A stretch of 64,000 bases of DNA from Chloroflexota bacterium (GCA_013112725.1 JABFFZ010000022.1:1-64000), one strand, 5' to 3'. Positions 29,001 through 37,777 are shown, counted from the first letter of the stretch. A program made the numbers and translations. The notes: generated from the sequence alone by a model not told the origin.

Positions 29001-29106
29001 CCAGCATAAAAATAGACATCCGATTTCGGCGGCTGGCAGCCGCTAGAGAAATCGGATGTCTGGCAATCAAACGAATCAAACAGGTATGGGCGTTCTTCGG
29101 CATCAT
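26095..29106 (-). CDS. clostripain-like (C11) peptidase lipoprotein
   Basis: 1003 residues. The N-terminal lipoprotein signal is AITLLWLLAAC (lipobox LAAC), followed by a Pro/Thr linker. The C11 cysteine-peptidase domain (~100-460) starts WTILVYMAADNNLE, with catalytic His in LWNHGLGW and Cys in FDACLMGQ. Beta-rich regions (~480-1000) probably bind substrate or the cell wall. It should act outside the membrane. AGGAG lies just before ATG 29106, supporting that start. The first ~30 residues, however, are partly encoded by a perfect palindrome (29014-29061). The internal ATG 29019 gives a standard signal peptide but has no ribosome site. It is the last gene of the minus-strand run after xylB, with no obvious role in xylan use. 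Confidence 0.85.
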   Translation of the reverse strand: MMPKNAHTCLIRLIARHPISLAAASRRNRMSIFMLAITLLWLLAACEMPGEERVIPTAIQPAATLALAMPDVSVPTPTPALATPTPLTPSSPLPTATYDGALADWTILVYMAADNNLEQAALLDINEMEAAGSSERVQVLVQIDRAVGESAAWGDWTDTRRYRILGDADPFTITAEPLLTLGEQNMGDPAVLADFLRWGAANYPANRYALILWNHGLGWQGFAFDSDTADFGAPDHLSLADLDGALAQAGMGPLDIVAFDACLMGQLDVLHVLRPYAQVAVASAELTPGLGWNYESLLRALYARPQMDGRTLAGQMVDSFISHYTAVAREDFVTLAAVDLAQLPALTYQVEQLAAALAQEPAFVASAIGDARSGAETFARVYPDQVDHFAAVDLHHFAAILAQRSPDAAVRTAAEGVMTAVSNAILSQGRGAGFKNSQGIAVYFPRRAEFYDEMYGGVTGLPNWNAFLQSYHQVGQAALSPPTISLHNKLNDVVGVQDPAFIQFQVAGRDVEVVRLLVTQNGADGRRRLVEYDDLIPEPTYLPDGSQIIEWRDGVHDDFFIWDTEVTYLYDAGGNGDYVVMWPTVLGSTQFTVQGRLRRANEEGYVDTNLVFDHATGALVKIWAVQSNESGAPAEILPQPGDEFQLYDFYEADAAFSREPGISLIFDGDGRLYYEWLPLPDGRYSLGMAAENVAGDTAVQFLDLTVTNRAELADFQAYLDPYLGFRFLYPQSWHEPRYQETLLYTASQITDTQLLITIYPNLAGDATAQTLKQQTLQQFGAVDVLFEESRVVDGRQALSTAYGYTNAEGIAHTGIFLTFIDANRNGYVVDVDGRTTDEANTIAHMYVIATTWEFGQAALDLQPGQWATIDLDAFSVAQPSNFVYQPANGWERFNAGQYTFVALRTQPASRDTAAVVSALVRDAGTGVDNFRASEPALFPLAGYVWHRVEFSYDVAGLGTVWGFIMARVQDGQEVVAWAEAPSASYNHLANTVFLTMIADLTLR
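29014..29061. repeat. palindrome inside C11 peptidase 5' end
   Basis: AGACATCCGATTTC (29014-29027) pairs exactly with GAAATCGGATGTCT (29048-29061); a nested GCGGCT/AGCCGC hairpin sits in the loop. On the coding strand TATTTTTAT follows, so the RNA would resemble an intrinsic terminator located between the ribosome site and the signal peptide codons. Confidence 0.8.
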
Positions 29107-29157
29107 CTTCTCCTACCCAAATGGTAACAGGCAGGAAAAGGAAGGGCAATTTTCACA

Positions 29158-30645
29158 TCACAAGGTGGCGTGAAAAATGGGGCGGAGGGCGGGATACAGT
29201 TCACGGTAACGAGGGTATAGCGTCTGGTAAACGGCCGTCTGCGCCCCCGGCGCTGTGGAACCGGTAATCTGGATGGTGGCCCGGCACGCTTCTGCCACAC
29301 TGGCAAACGCGCCGGCGCCGGTGGCCGCCAGCAGCGCCGCGCCATAAGCCGCGCCTTCGGCTGTGTTTACCGTCACCAATTCAGCGTTAAACACGTCGGC
29401 CAGGATTTGCCGCCAGAGGGGGCTTCTAGCCCCACCCCCGGCAATGCGCACCTGGCTCACGGCCGTCAGGCCCGCCCCCTTCATCAATTCAAAACTATCG
29501 CGCAGTCCAAAGGCCACCCCTTCCAACACAGCGCGGGTCATATGGGCACGGCCGTGCCGCACCGTCAGCCCCACAAATGCCGCCCGCGCCAACGGGTCAG
29601 GATGGGGGGTGCGTTCGCCCGTCAGGTAGGGCAAAAAGAGTAGGCCATCACTGCCGGGGGGGATCGTTTCGGCCTCCTGCACCAGATCACCAAACTCCAC
29701 ACCGGGGGCCAGGGCATCGCGGAACCAGCGCAGGCTGCCCGCCGCCGAGAGCATGACGCCCATAAAGTGCCATTTGCCGGGCACGGCATGGCAAAAAGCA
29801 TGCAGACGGCCGTCCGGTTCAATCGCCGGTATGTTGGTGGCTGCAAAAACCACACCGGACGTGCCCAGGCTAAGGGCCACAATACCCTCCTCCACTGCGC
29901 CCACGCCCACACCGTTGGCGGCCTGATCGCCGCCGCCGCCCACGACGGGGATGCCCGCAGGCAATCCGGTAGATTCTGCGGCGACGGCTGAGAGATGGCC
30001 GGTCACGGCCGTGCCCTCAAACGTCGGCGGCAGCCAGGCGGGCTTGATCTCCAGCGCCGCCAGCACCTCCGGCGACCAGTCACGCTGTTTCAGGTCAAAC
30101 AGAATGGTGCCCGCGCCGTCAGCTTTGTCAATGGCAAACGCGCCGGTCAACCGGTAGCGGACGTAATCTTTAGGCAGCAGGATGTGGGCAATTTGGGCGT
30201 AAATGTGTGGCTCTTCCTGCTGCACCCACAGGATTTTGGGGGCGGTGAAGCCGGTGAGGGCGTCATTGCCGGTAATCTGGATGAGCCGCTCCTTGCCCAG
30301 GCGGGCGCGGATGTCGTCACATTGGGCGGCGGTACGCTGGTCGTTCCAGAGGATGGCCAGGCGCAGCACGGCCCCGTGTTTGTCCAGCAAGACCAGCCCG
30401 TGCATCTGCCCGGTGAGGCCAATGGCGCGGATGTGGTGGGGAGGTACGGCCGTGTCTGCCATCACCTGCCGGATAGCGGCCACCGTGCCCTGCCACCACA
30501 ACGCCGGGTCCTGTTCGCTCCACAACGGCCGTGGCGTCTCATAGCCATACTCCGCTGCCGCCACGCCCACCACCGCACCAGATTCATCCATCAACAACGC
30601 CTTCGTGGCCGTGGTTGAGCTGTCAATGCCTAGAAAATAGTCCAT
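29158..30645 (-). CDS. xylB: xylulokinase
   Basis: A 495-residue FGGY-family kinase that phosphorylates D-xylulose to xylulose 5-phosphate. Seen: the first phosphate loop GIDSSTTATKALLMD, substrate region TGQMHGLVLLD and WNDQRT, catalytic Asp in GGGGDQAANGVG, SLGTSGVV, and the C-terminal ATP-site GGGARSPLWRQILAD. Length and motifs are normal for XylB rather than glycerol or ribulose kinases. It lies downstream of xylA in the same direction, separated by a hicBA pair, and completes the xylan-to-pentose-phosphate route encoded here. Confidence 0.95.
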   Translation of the reverse strand: MDYFLGIDSSTTATKALLMDESGAVVGVAAAEYGYETPRPLWSEQDPALWWQGTVAAIRQVMADTAVPPHHIRAIGLTGQMHGLVLLDKHGAVLRLAILWNDQRTAAQCDDIRARLGKERLIQITGNDALTGFTAPKILWVQQEEPHIYAQIAHILLPKDYVRYRLTGAFAIDKADGAGTILFDLKQRDWSPEVLAALEIKPAWLPPTFEGTAVTGHLSAVAAESTGLPAGIPVVGGGGDQAANGVGVGAVEEGIVALSLGTSGVVFAATNIPAIEPDGRLHAFCHAVPGKWHFMGVMLSAAGSLRWFRDALAPGVEFGDLVQEAETIPPGSDGLLFLPYLTGERTPHPDPLARAAFVGLTVRHGRAHMTRAVLEGVAFGLRDSFELMKGAGLTAVSQVRIAGGGARSPLWRQILADVFNAELVTVNTAEGAAYGAALLAATGAGAFASVAEACRATIQITGSTAPGAQTAVYQTLYPRYRELYPALRPIFHATL

Positions 30646-30676
30646 GATTACCGCTCTAAAATGATTTCCAAGTGGG

Positions 30677-30901
30677 TCACTCTACTTCAAATAGCGCGCG
30701 GGGCAGCCCTGATTGACGGATGATAGAACGTAACGTCCCCTGGCGTATTTCTTTATGGTTGGGAACGGGCACGGTGGTCGTCGAATTCGCTATTCGCCTC
30801 TGCATGATGATGTGACTGCCCTGTTGTCGCACCTGGACAAAACCCTGTTCTTCGAGAATTTTGCATACTTCTCGCCCGGATAGATTGCGTAATTTACCCA
30901 A
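30677..30901 (-). CDS. hicA: HicA family mRNA interferase toxin
   Basis: A 74-residue double-stranded-RNA-binding-like toxin. The family pattern is clear: EVCKILEEQGFVQVRQQGSH with the catalytic His in GSHIIM, then VPVPNHKEIRQGTLRSIIRQ. It cleaves mRNA when free of antitoxin. Its start overlaps the hicB stop by 8 bases, so the antitoxin is translated first, the less common but known hicBA order. It sits inside the xylose operon between xylA and xylB, 31 bases upstream of xylB. Confidence 0.9.
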   Translation of the reverse strand: MGKLRNLSGREVCKILEEQGFVQVRQQGSHIIMQRRIANSTTTVPVPNHKEIRQGTLRSIIRQSGLPRALFEVE

Positions 30902-31121
30902 CGGGAACCATCACCTGGGTGATAAAGATTTCAGACTGCAACCGTCGGTCTACTTCCGATGGATCAGCTTCTTCAAGAAACAGTTCAATAGCTTCAACCA
31001 GGTTTTGCCGGGCTTGCTCGACGGTATCACCCTGGCTGGCAATATCCAGTTCAGGGCAGAGAGCGACAAAACCATCATCTTCTCGTTCAATCACGGCCGT
31101 AAATTGCTGAAATTGTCTCAT
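30894..31121 (-). CDS. hicB: HicB family antitoxin
   Basis: A 75-residue partially degraded-RNase-H-fold antitoxin: FTAVIEREDDGFVALCPELD, SQGDTVEQARQNLVEAIELF, then a short tail. No C-terminal DNA-binding domain remains (HicB proteins with one are usually longer), so autoregulation may be absent or depend on the operon promoter. It is located 32 bases after xylA and overlaps hicA by 8 bases. Confidence 0.9.
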   Translation of the reverse strand: MRQFQQFTAVIEREDDGFVALCPELDIASQGDTVEQARQNLVEAIELFLEEADPSEVDRRLQSEIFITQVMVPVG

Positions 31122-31153
31122 AACCTTTCCTTCACGTTAATAGGCAGCTTATG

Positions 31154-32314
31154 TTACCGCACACCCAATAACAGTTCAACCGTCAGCTGATCCAGCCGTT
31201 CGTAGGGCTGGCCTTTGGCGGCAATGGCCTGGCGGTCAAAGTGGTGTGCTTTGAGCGCGGCCGCCTTGGCGCGGGAGTAGTCGCCTTTGAAGCCGTCCAT
31301 GCTGCCATCATCGGCCGTGATTTCAGCGATGAGGTCTTGAATTTCGGCGTCCTCATTCCACTGCACCGCTTTTTCCTTCAGGATGAGATAAGTGCGCATA
31401 CAGCCCCGGGCAAACGCCTTCACGTCTTCATAATCGGAGGAGCGGTAGGCGTGGGCGTCAAAGTGACGGCTGCCGGCGTAGCCCACATCTTCCAGAAACT
31501 TGACCAGGAAGAAGGCGGATTTGAGATTGGCCGCACCAAAGCGGAAATCCTGGTCATAACGGCCGATCATCTGGTCGTTCAGGTCAATGTGGAACAGCTT
31601 ACCCGCGTCCCACGCCTGGGCGACGGCATGGACGAAATTTAGCCCGGCCATGGTGTCATGGGCCACTTCCGGGTTGAGGCCGACCATTTCCGGGTGATCG
31701 AGCGTTTCAATGAAGGCCAGCATGGCGCCCACGTTGGGCAGGTAAATGTCGCCGCGTGGTTCATTGGGTTTGGGTTCCAGAGCAAATTTCAGGTCATACC
31801 CCTGGTCGAGGACGTATTCGCAGAGGAAGTTGAGCGAATCGCGGAACCATTTGGCGGCGTCCAACGGATTTTTCCCGGCGTCTGTTTCTGTGCCTTCGCG
31901 CCCGCCCCAAAAGACGTAAGTGGTGGCGCCAAACTCCACACCCAGGTCAATGGCGTTCATGGTTTTTTGCAGGGCGTAGGCGCGCACTTTTGCGTCGTTG
32001 CTGGTGAATGCGCCGTCACGAAAAATGGCGCTGCGGAATAAATCGGTGGTGGCCATGGGCACCACAATGCCCGTGTCATCCAGGGCTTTGCGGAACGATT
32101 TTTTAATCTCGGCCGCCTCGCCAGGGGTGGCGTCAAGTGGAATGAGGTCGTTATCGTGAAAGTTGACGCCATATGCGCCCACTTCGCTCAGGAGGTGGAC
32201 AATATCGGCCGGGGATAATGCCGGGCGCACCGGTTCACCAAATGGGTCGCCGCCCATATTGCCGACCGTCCACAGGCCAAAGGTAAATTTGTGTTCAGGT
32301 TGGGGGGTGTACAT
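31154..32314 (-). CDS. xylA: xylose isomerase
   Basis: About 386 residues, the short (class I, actinobacterial-type) xylose isomerase converting D-xylose to D-xylulose. Visible metal and active-site residues: His and Asp in [10 protein letters not shown], Glu in [12 protein letters not shown], Glu and His in [12 protein letters not shown], Asp in HIDLNDQ, two Asp in RYDQDFRFG, and Asp in HFDAHAYR. Two starts are possible. ATG 32314 is preferred because GGAG, within the codons after ATG 32326, sits 5 bases upstream. A repeat hairpin separates it from the GH43 gene. Confidence 0.95.
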   Translation of the reverse strand: MYTPQPEHKFTFGLWTVGNMGGDPFGEPVRPALSPADIVHLLSEVGAYGVNFHDNDLIPLDATPGEAAEIKKSFRKALDDTGIVVPMATTDLFRSAIFRDGAFTSNDAKVRAYALQKTMNAIDLGVEFGATTYVFWGGREGTETDAGKNPLDAAKWFRDSLNFLCEYVLDQGYDLKFALEPKPNEPRGDIYLPNVGAMLAFIETLDHPEMVGLNPEVAHDTMAGLNFVHAVAQAWDAGKLFHIDLNDQMIGRYDQDFRFGAANLKSAFFLVKFLEDVGYAGSRHFDAHAYRSSDYEDVKAFARGCMRTYLILKEKAVQWNEDAEIQDLIAEITADDGSMDGFKGDYSRAKAAALKAHHFDRQAIAAKGQPYERLDQLTVELLLGVR

Positions 32315-32340
32315 ATTTTTCTCCATATTGTGGTGCTAAA

Positions 32341-32408
32341 GAGATTAGGAGATCGGGAGATTGGGAGATTGGGAGATTGATTAGGCAATCTCTCAATCTC
32401 CCAATCTC
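32341..32408. repeat. tandem-repeat hairpin, GAGATTGG class
   Basis: GAGATTGG-type units repeat four times, then CAATCTCTCAATCTCC on the other arm. It lies between GH43 and xylA and touches the GH43 stop codon. Confidence 0.8.
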
Positions 32409-33978
32409 ATTCTTCCAATCCAACATACTCAAACCAATCAAAAGCGGCAACGTTGGCGCTGTCACGGCCGTTGCTGCTGGCATACAGACCCATATACGCG
32501 CCCACAAAGCCGCCCGCTACCGGGGTGCTGAGGATACGGCCGTCTACGTCGCCAGCCACCAGTTCCCATCTATCCGGTTCTGAAGCCACATAAAAGCGGT
32601 AATCCTGCTCATGCCCTTCCACTTTCAGATAAAAGGTTCCTGCCTGAATGGGCTGTTGGGCAATGACCTCTTCCTCACCGTGTGCGCGTTTGATCAGTCT
32701 AATAATCGGTTCTTCGGCCTGGGTGACAACAAAACAGAAGTGAAAGTTGTCATTTTGCAGCAGCACCAGACCGGCGCATTCGTGTTCATTTTGGGGGGTG
32801 AAGGTGACGGCCGTTGCCGCCCTGAAATGGATATGCTGCTGCCGCCGACCCACAAAACTGGGGTTCGCCCATTCGCTGAGCCGCTCCGGGCGTAATTGTA
32901 ACAGTAAATGGCCGGGATGCTGGTGCAAATTCCAAAACTCGTCACGCGGTGTGCGTAAAAAATTCCATTCGTCAGCCAGCGCCGGCGCATCAAAATCATC
33001 ACGCGCCGGGTGGATCTCGCTCCGCGAGCGAGACGGCCAGGGATGGGGCGGCAAGTTGGGCAGCGGGTAAGCCATTTCCACGCGCCCGGTTCCGGGGCTG
33101 ACAATAGGCCAGCCTTCTTCCCAGCGCACCGGAACCAGGAATGTCTCCCGACCCAGATTGTAAAAATAGCCGCCATACGGCCGCATCGCCAGCAGCACCA
33201 TCCACCACTCCCCGTTTTGCGTTTGCACCAGATCGCCGTGCCCCGCGCCGACGATGGGATAATTCAGCCCCAGGTGGCGGTGGGTCAGGATGGGATTGCC
33301 GGGATTACCTTCATACGGGCCAGTAATGTGATCGCTGCGGGCGATGACAATGGCATGATGATGGGCGGTGCCGCCTTCGGCCGTGAGCAAATAGTAACGG
33401 CCGTTTATCTTATAAATGTGCGGCGCTTCTGACCAGATAGCGCCTTTCAGTGCGCCATCCCAAATGACGACCGGTTCACCGACTAACTGCATCTGTTCCA
33501 GGTCTAATTCCCGGACGTACACTTCGGTATGGCCACGATAATGCCCTTCTTCTACAAGGTTGGTACCGCAATACCAGGCACGGCCGTCATCGTCAAAAAG
33601 CAGCGATGGGTCAATGCCGGGTGTGGCGTCCAACCAGTACGGTTCAGACCAGGGGCCGGCGGGGTCGGTGGCGGTGACGATGAAGTTGCCGGAGGTGGTA
33701 CGGCCGTCTACCAGCGTATTGATAACGTAAAACAGCCCATTGGCATACCGAATGGTGGGAGCGTATAGACCGGCCGACGGCCGTATGCCATCCAGTTCCA
33801 ACTGCGACGGCCGATCCAGCACGTGCCCAATCTGCCGCCAATGCACCAGGTCACGGCTGTGGAAAATGGGCAGGCCGGGGAAATACTCAAACGTGGACGT
33901 GACCAGGTAATAATCTTCACCCACCCGGCAGATGGATGGGTCGGGATAACAACCACTGAGAATAGGATTTTGATACAT
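32407..33978 (-). CDS. GH43 beta-xylosidase / arabinofuranosidase
   Basis: About 523 residues. The five-bladed GH43 domain begins MYQNPILSGCYPDPSI (catalytic-base Asp in PDPS), the pKa-modulating Asp is in TPGIDPSLLFDDDG and the general-acid Glu in IWSEAPHIY. A C-terminal beta-sandwich (~335-523) is typical of the XynB-type subgroup. It hydrolyses xylo-oligosaccharides from the non-reducing end, probably in the cytoplasm since no signal peptide is seen. The open frame reaches a TTG at 34062, but ATG 33978 matches the family start and GGGAG precedes it. Confidence 0.92.
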   Translation of the reverse strand: MYQNPILSGCYPDPSICRVGEDYYLVTSTFEYFPGLPIFHSRDLVHWRQIGHVLDRPSQLELDGIRPSAGLYAPTIRYANGLFYVINTLVDGRTTSGNFIVTATDPAGPWSEPYWLDATPGIDPSLLFDDDGRAWYCGTNLVEEGHYRGHTEVYVRELDLEQMQLVGEPVVIWDGALKGAIWSEAPHIYKINGRYYLLTAEGGTAHHHAIVIARSDHITGPYEGNPGNPILTHRHLGLNYPIVGAGHGDLVQTQNGEWWMVLLAMRPYGGYFYNLGRETFLVPVRWEEGWPIVSPGTGRVEMAYPLPNLPPHPWPSRSRSEIHPARDDFDAPALADEWNFLRTPRDEFWNLHQHPGHLLLQLRPERLSEWANPSFVGRRQQHIHFRAATAVTFTPQNEHECAGLVLLQNDNFHFCFVVTQAEEPIIRLIKRAHGEEEVIAQQPIQAGTFYLKVEGHEQDYRFYVASEPDRWELVAGDVDGRILSTPVAGGFVGAYMGLYASSNGRDSANVAAFDWFEYVGLEE

Positions 33979-34058
33979 CACATTTTCACAACTCCCGTCC
34001 GGTTGGCTGACAGATCTTGTTTTCAAAGGCCAAGGTGCCTGAATCCGAGTTTTGTCAA

Positions 34059-36434
34059 TCAACCAGCAACTCCCGCTTCGCTAAAGAATTTTGGGTTCGC
34101 TGAAACTTCTTGTGTCTCGCCCACAATTTCAATTTCCGCGCGCAGGTGAATATCGGCCGAGGACGTGCCCACCATCAACTGAATGGTACCTGGTTCCACG
34201 ATTTGCCGCATGGCGCCATCATAAAAGCGCAACTGATCGGCATGGAGGGTGAAAGTAACGGTGCGGCAGTCCCCTGCCGGTACGCTGATGCGCTGGAAAC
34301 CCTGGAGTTCTTTTAACGGCCGTGTCACACACGCCACCTTATCCCACACATACAACTGCACCACCTCATCGCCGTCCCGCGCCCCCTTGTTGGCCACCGT
34401 CAGGCTGATTTGCACGGCTTCATCGGCTTTCATGGCGCGTTTGTCCACCTGCAAATTGCTCAACTCAAACCGGGTGTAGCTCAGCCCAAAACCAAATGGC
34501 CAGAGCGGTTTGTTGCTCAAGTCCACATATTCCCCTTTCCAATGGGAACGGCCGCCGGACGGTTTGTGGCCATAATAGATGGGAATTTGGCCTACGGCGC
34601 GGGGGAAGGTGATGGGCAGTTTGCCGCCGGGGTTAGCATCGCCAAACAGCACGTCAGCCACAGCTTCCGCCCCTTCTTCGCCGGGCAGCCAGGCTTCGAC
34701 AATGGCGGGGATGTTTTCGGCGATCCAGTTGATGCTCAGGGGACGGCCGTTCAACAGCACCACGATCACCGGTTTACCCGTCGCCGCCACCGCCTGCACC
34801 AGTTCCTCTTGTACACCGGGCAAATTGATGCCCGCCCGATCCCGCGATTCGCCGCAGGTGCAATCATTCGTCAGGCCAGACTTTTCACCAACAAACACCA
34901 GGGCTACGTCTGACTGCGCCGCCGCCGCCACTGCTTCGGCAAAACCGGAGCGGTCGTCGCCGATCAATTCACAACCGGGGGCATAGTGTACGGCCGTGCC
35001 TGCCGTCACTTTCTCTTTGATCGCTGCCAGGATGGGGCGAATGGCCACAAAGTTATCCACCAGTTCCACGCTGTCCGGCACAGGTATATTAAAGTTGTTC
35101 TGTCCTGCCTTTGTCATTTCCTGCAAGGATTCAATGTGGCAGGGGTAGGCATAGTCGCCCAGCAAGTGACGGGCATTGTTGGCCTGCGGCCCGATAACGG
35201 CGATGGCGTTCAGGTTCTGGGGCAGCGGCAGCAGGTCGCCTTCATTTTTGAGCAGGACAATGGATTTTTGGGCAATGGTGCGCGCCAGTTGGCGTTGGGC
35301 CGGGGTGTCGAACACGGCCGTTGCCGCCGCCGCGTCTACATACGGATTTTCAAACAGGCCCAGCTTAAATTTCATCTCCAAAACGCGGCTCACGCTCTGA
35401 TCCACCAATGCCTCGTCAATCTTGCCTTCACGCACGGCCGTGAACAACGGTGCGCCATAACAATCGGTGCTGGGCAGTTCCATATCAATCCCGGCGCTCA
35501 GCGCCAGCCTGGCCGAATCTTGCTTGTTGTCGCTTATCCCATGCGCCCGTTCCAGTTGTTCCACCGCAAAATAGTCAGAAACGACAACACCGTCAAAACC
35601 CCACTCATCCCGCAAAATATCGGTCAGCAGTTCCTTCGAGGCGGCACAAGGCACACCATCCAATTCATGGTAAGCGTTCATCAGCGATTGCAGATTGGCT
35701 TCTTTGACAGCAGCTTCAAACGGCCGTAAAAAGACCTCACGCAGTTCACGCGGCGGAATATGGGCCGGCGTCCAGTTCATCCCCCCTTCCGTCAGGCCAT
35801 AGCCCACAAAATGTTTGGCGGTGGCAATCACCCCTTCCTGCCAGTTCGCCCCTTGCAACCCGCGCACAAAATGCACCCCCATTTGCGATACCAGATAGGG
35901 GTCTTCGCCAAACGTCTCCTCCACCCGTCCCCACCGGGGGTCGCGGGTCACGTCCAGCACCGGCGACAGGCCCTGGTGCGCGCCCGCCGCCCGCATTTGC
36001 TGCCGCACCACATCCGCCATCGCTTCCACCAGGTCTGGCGCCCATGTGCTGGCCACGCCAATGATTTGTGGGAAACAGGTGGCGTCTCGCGCCATGTACC
36101 CGCTGCAACATTCTTCATGCACCAGCGCCGGAATGCCCAGGCGGGTTTGCTCCACCAGATAGCGCTGGATGGCGTTGGCCGCATTGGCCGCTTCCGCCGG
36201 ATTCAGGCTGCTGGCCCCGGCCACGCGCGTGATCTGGCCAATGCCTTCTTTGAACAGACCATCCGCTTTTTGCGGGTCAAAGCGCCCCTCTTTTAATACC
36301 TGATAAACCCAAACGCTACCCAACTGGGCCACCTTTTCCGCAAGCGTCATCCGGGTTAATAAATCACGCGCGCGCACGGCCGTTGGCTGGCTGGCGTCAC
36401 GGTATAAAGCATCATTCTCAATTGCTACTGGCAT
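34059..36434 (-). CDS. GH3 beta-xylosidase / beta-glucosidase
   Basis: About 791 residues. GH3 N-domain with TAKHFVGYG (substrate Lys-His) and the nucleophile Asp in VVVSDYFAVEQL; the C-domain (IVLLKNEGDLLPLP; VVLLNGRPLSI) is followed by a fibronectin III-like domain (DEVVQLYVWD). There is no signal peptide. In this cluster xylo-oligosaccharides are the likely substrate, although GH3 also covers glucosides. ATG 36434 (MPVAIENDALYRD) is chosen because TTGGAGAAA sits 8 bases upstream; the longer frame to 36479 would translate a repeat hairpin. Confidence 0.9.
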   Translation of the reverse strand: MPVAIENDALYRDASQPTAVRARDLLTRMTLAEKVAQLGSVWVYQVLKEGRFDPQKADGLFKEGIGQITRVAGASSLNPAEAANAANAIQRYLVEQTRLGIPALVHEECCSGYMARDATCFPQIIGVASTWAPDLVEAMADVVRQQMRAAGAHQGLSPVLDVTRDPRWGRVEETFGEDPYLVSQMGVHFVRGLQGANWQEGVIATAKHFVGYGLTEGGMNWTPAHIPPRELREVFLRPFEAAVKEANLQSLMNAYHELDGVPCAASKELLTDILRDEWGFDGVVVSDYFAVEQLERAHGISDNKQDSARLALSAGIDMELPSTDCYGAPLFTAVREGKIDEALVDQSVSRVLEMKFKLGLFENPYVDAAAATAVFDTPAQRQLARTIAQKSIVLLKNEGDLLPLPQNLNAIAVIGPQANNARHLLGDYAYPCHIESLQEMTKAGQNNFNIPVPDSVELVDNFVAIRPILAAIKEKVTAGTAVHYAPGCELIGDDRSGFAEAVAAAAQSDVALVFVGEKSGLTNDCTCGESRDRAGINLPGVQEELVQAVAATGKPVIVVLLNGRPLSINWIAENIPAIVEAWLPGEEGAEAVADVLFGDANPGGKLPITFPRAVGQIPIYYGHKPSGGRSHWKGEYVDLSNKPLWPFGFGLSYTRFELSNLQVDKRAMKADEAVQISLTVANKGARDGDEVVQLYVWDKVACVTRPLKELQGFQRISVPAGDCRTVTFTLHADQLRFYDGAMRQIVEPGTIQLMVGTSSADIHLRAEIEIVGETQEVSANPKFFSEAGVAG

Positions 36435-36452
36435 GCGTATTTCTCCAAGAAA

Positions 36453-36490
36453 AGTGATGCATGATGCGTGAGGGATCACAGATCACGCGC
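36453..36490. repeat. degenerate TGATGCG-class repeat
   Basis: TGATGCATGATGCGTGA followed by GATCACAGATCACGC. It lies between GH8 and GH3 and includes the GH8 stop codon. Confidence 0.5.
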
Positions 36491-37757
36491 CACCAGGGGC
36501 ATAAATGTCAAACTTACCACTCACCTGTAAAAGGGCCATCATGTACAACAATCCATCATAATAGCGCCAGCGCCCGGACGGAACTTCCAGGTCCCAAAGC
36601 GCCTGCACAAATTCGGCGCGCTGCGGATGGTCCGCCGCCAGCGCCACCACCGCATTCATGGCAATCAGACCGGGTGAACGGTCGGTGGACAGCGGTTCGC
36701 CATCCAGGCTGTATTGATTGACGTAGCTGTCAATGCCCTGATCGAGAAAGAAGCTGAGCCAGCGGTTGCTTTGTTCCACTGCCCACTCGTCTTCGCCAAA
36801 CCAGATGTAATCAACGGCAATGTTCATGCCGGTGCGCCAGGCGTCAAAACGAAAATCCTTGTGCGATGCACCGCCGCCAAAATGCAGCGGCGTGCCGTCA
36901 AATTCAGCATAATCCGGGAAGAGGCCGGTTTGGGGGTGTAGGGCCGTTTGCCAGAATACCCGGCTCTTTACGGCCGCATCTGCCCACGCCTCATTGTCCT
37001 GCGCCGCCCATTCCGCCCACAGTTGGTAATAGTGCGGCACATGGTAAGACGGGTCAGTAAACTGGCTCACCCGTCCCCGCGTGGGCACAAAGACAATCAA
37101 ATTCGTCTCCTTATCAAACATATTCGTCGCCAGGGCGCTGTTGCCTGTGGTGTGGCGCATGGTGTGTAAAATCTCGTTGGCCTGCTGGCTGTAATTAAAA
37201 ATGCCCTTGCCATCACCCCATCGGTGAGAAGCAAAAAACAAAGCCATAGCCATCCACACCTCGCCGTCGCTGGCCGGGTTGGCGTCAATCTGGCTGCCAT
37301 CGTCCCGATTATGCCAGGAAAAATACCCCTTATATGGCTCCTCTTCGTGGTACATGTAGGTTTTGGCCCACTGCCAGATACGGTTAAATTCTTCTTGTTT
37401 GTTCAACTGCACGGCAATCATCATGCCGTAGGAAATGCCCTCGGAGCGGATGTCGTCGTTGCCAATGTCTTTGACATAGGCCATATCCGGCCCTACCGGA
37501 TAATAGACCGACTGCGTCTCCGGGTCGCCATAAAATAGCTGCTGCCAGGCGGCGTCAATTTTGGCGTCCACTTCCGCCTCCGATTTGCCCAACAGTTCGG
37601 TAAACAGGTTGGGCGCCTGGCCGCCGGTAAAGACGGGTGTAAGCGCAATAGGGGTGGGTACGGCCGTCGTCACCACCGCCTCTCTCCTTGCGCACCCCAC
37701 CAGGAAAACGAGCAGCAGCACGCCCCAAAACAACAAAAAACGAATATCAATCTTCAC
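36483..37757 (-). CDS. GH8 exo-oligoxylanase-like lipoprotein
   Basis: A 424-residue lipoprotein (FLLFWGVLLLVFLVGC, lipobox Cys ~22) with a GH8 (alpha/alpha)6 barrel. General-acid Glu is in IRSEGISYGMMIAV and the base Asp in FRFDAWRTGMN. The sequence pattern resembles reducing-end xylose-releasing exo-oligoxylanase (Rex) more than GH8 cellulases, so it probably trims xylo-oligosaccharides outside the membrane before ABC uptake. The start is GTG 37757, which lies in a tandem AGGTGAAG repeat that also supplies the ribosome site. It follows the permease malG-type gene by 20 bases. Confidence 0.88.
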   Translation of the reverse strand: MKIDIRFLLFWGVLLLVFLVGCARREAVVTTAVPTPIALTPVFTGGQAPNLFTELLGKSEAEVDAKIDAAWQQLFYGDPETQSVYYPVGPDMAYVKDIGNDDIRSEGISYGMMIAVQLNKQEEFNRIWQWAKTYMYHEEEPYKGYFSWHNRDDGSQIDANPASDGEVWMAMALFFASHRWGDGKGIFNYSQQANEILHTMRHTTGNSALATNMFDKETNLIVFVPTRGRVSQFTDPSYHVPHYYQLWAEWAAQDNEAWADAAVKSRVFWQTALHPQTGLFPDYAEFDGTPLHFGGGASHKDFRFDAWRTGMNIAVDYIWFGEDEWAVEQSNRWLSFFLDQGIDSYVNQYSLDGEPLSTDRSPGLIAMNAVVALAADHPQRAEFVQALWDLEVPSGRWRYYDGLLYMMALLQVSGKFDIYAPGGA

Positions 37758-37775
37758 CTCTTCACCTCTTCACCC
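37749..37775. repeat. AGGTGAAG tandem repeat at GH8 start
   Basis: On the coding (minus) strand the 8-base unit AGGTGAAG occurs about three times. Each copy holds a GAGGTG-like ribosome site and a GTG; the last GTG starts GH8. Gain or loss of one unit would move the start or change the spacing. Confidence 0.6.
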
Positions 37776-37777
37776 CA

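Noticed and set aside
32341..32408. CRISPR-like array
   Set aside because: Units are only 8 bases, adjacent without spacers, and followed by their own complement; no cas genes.
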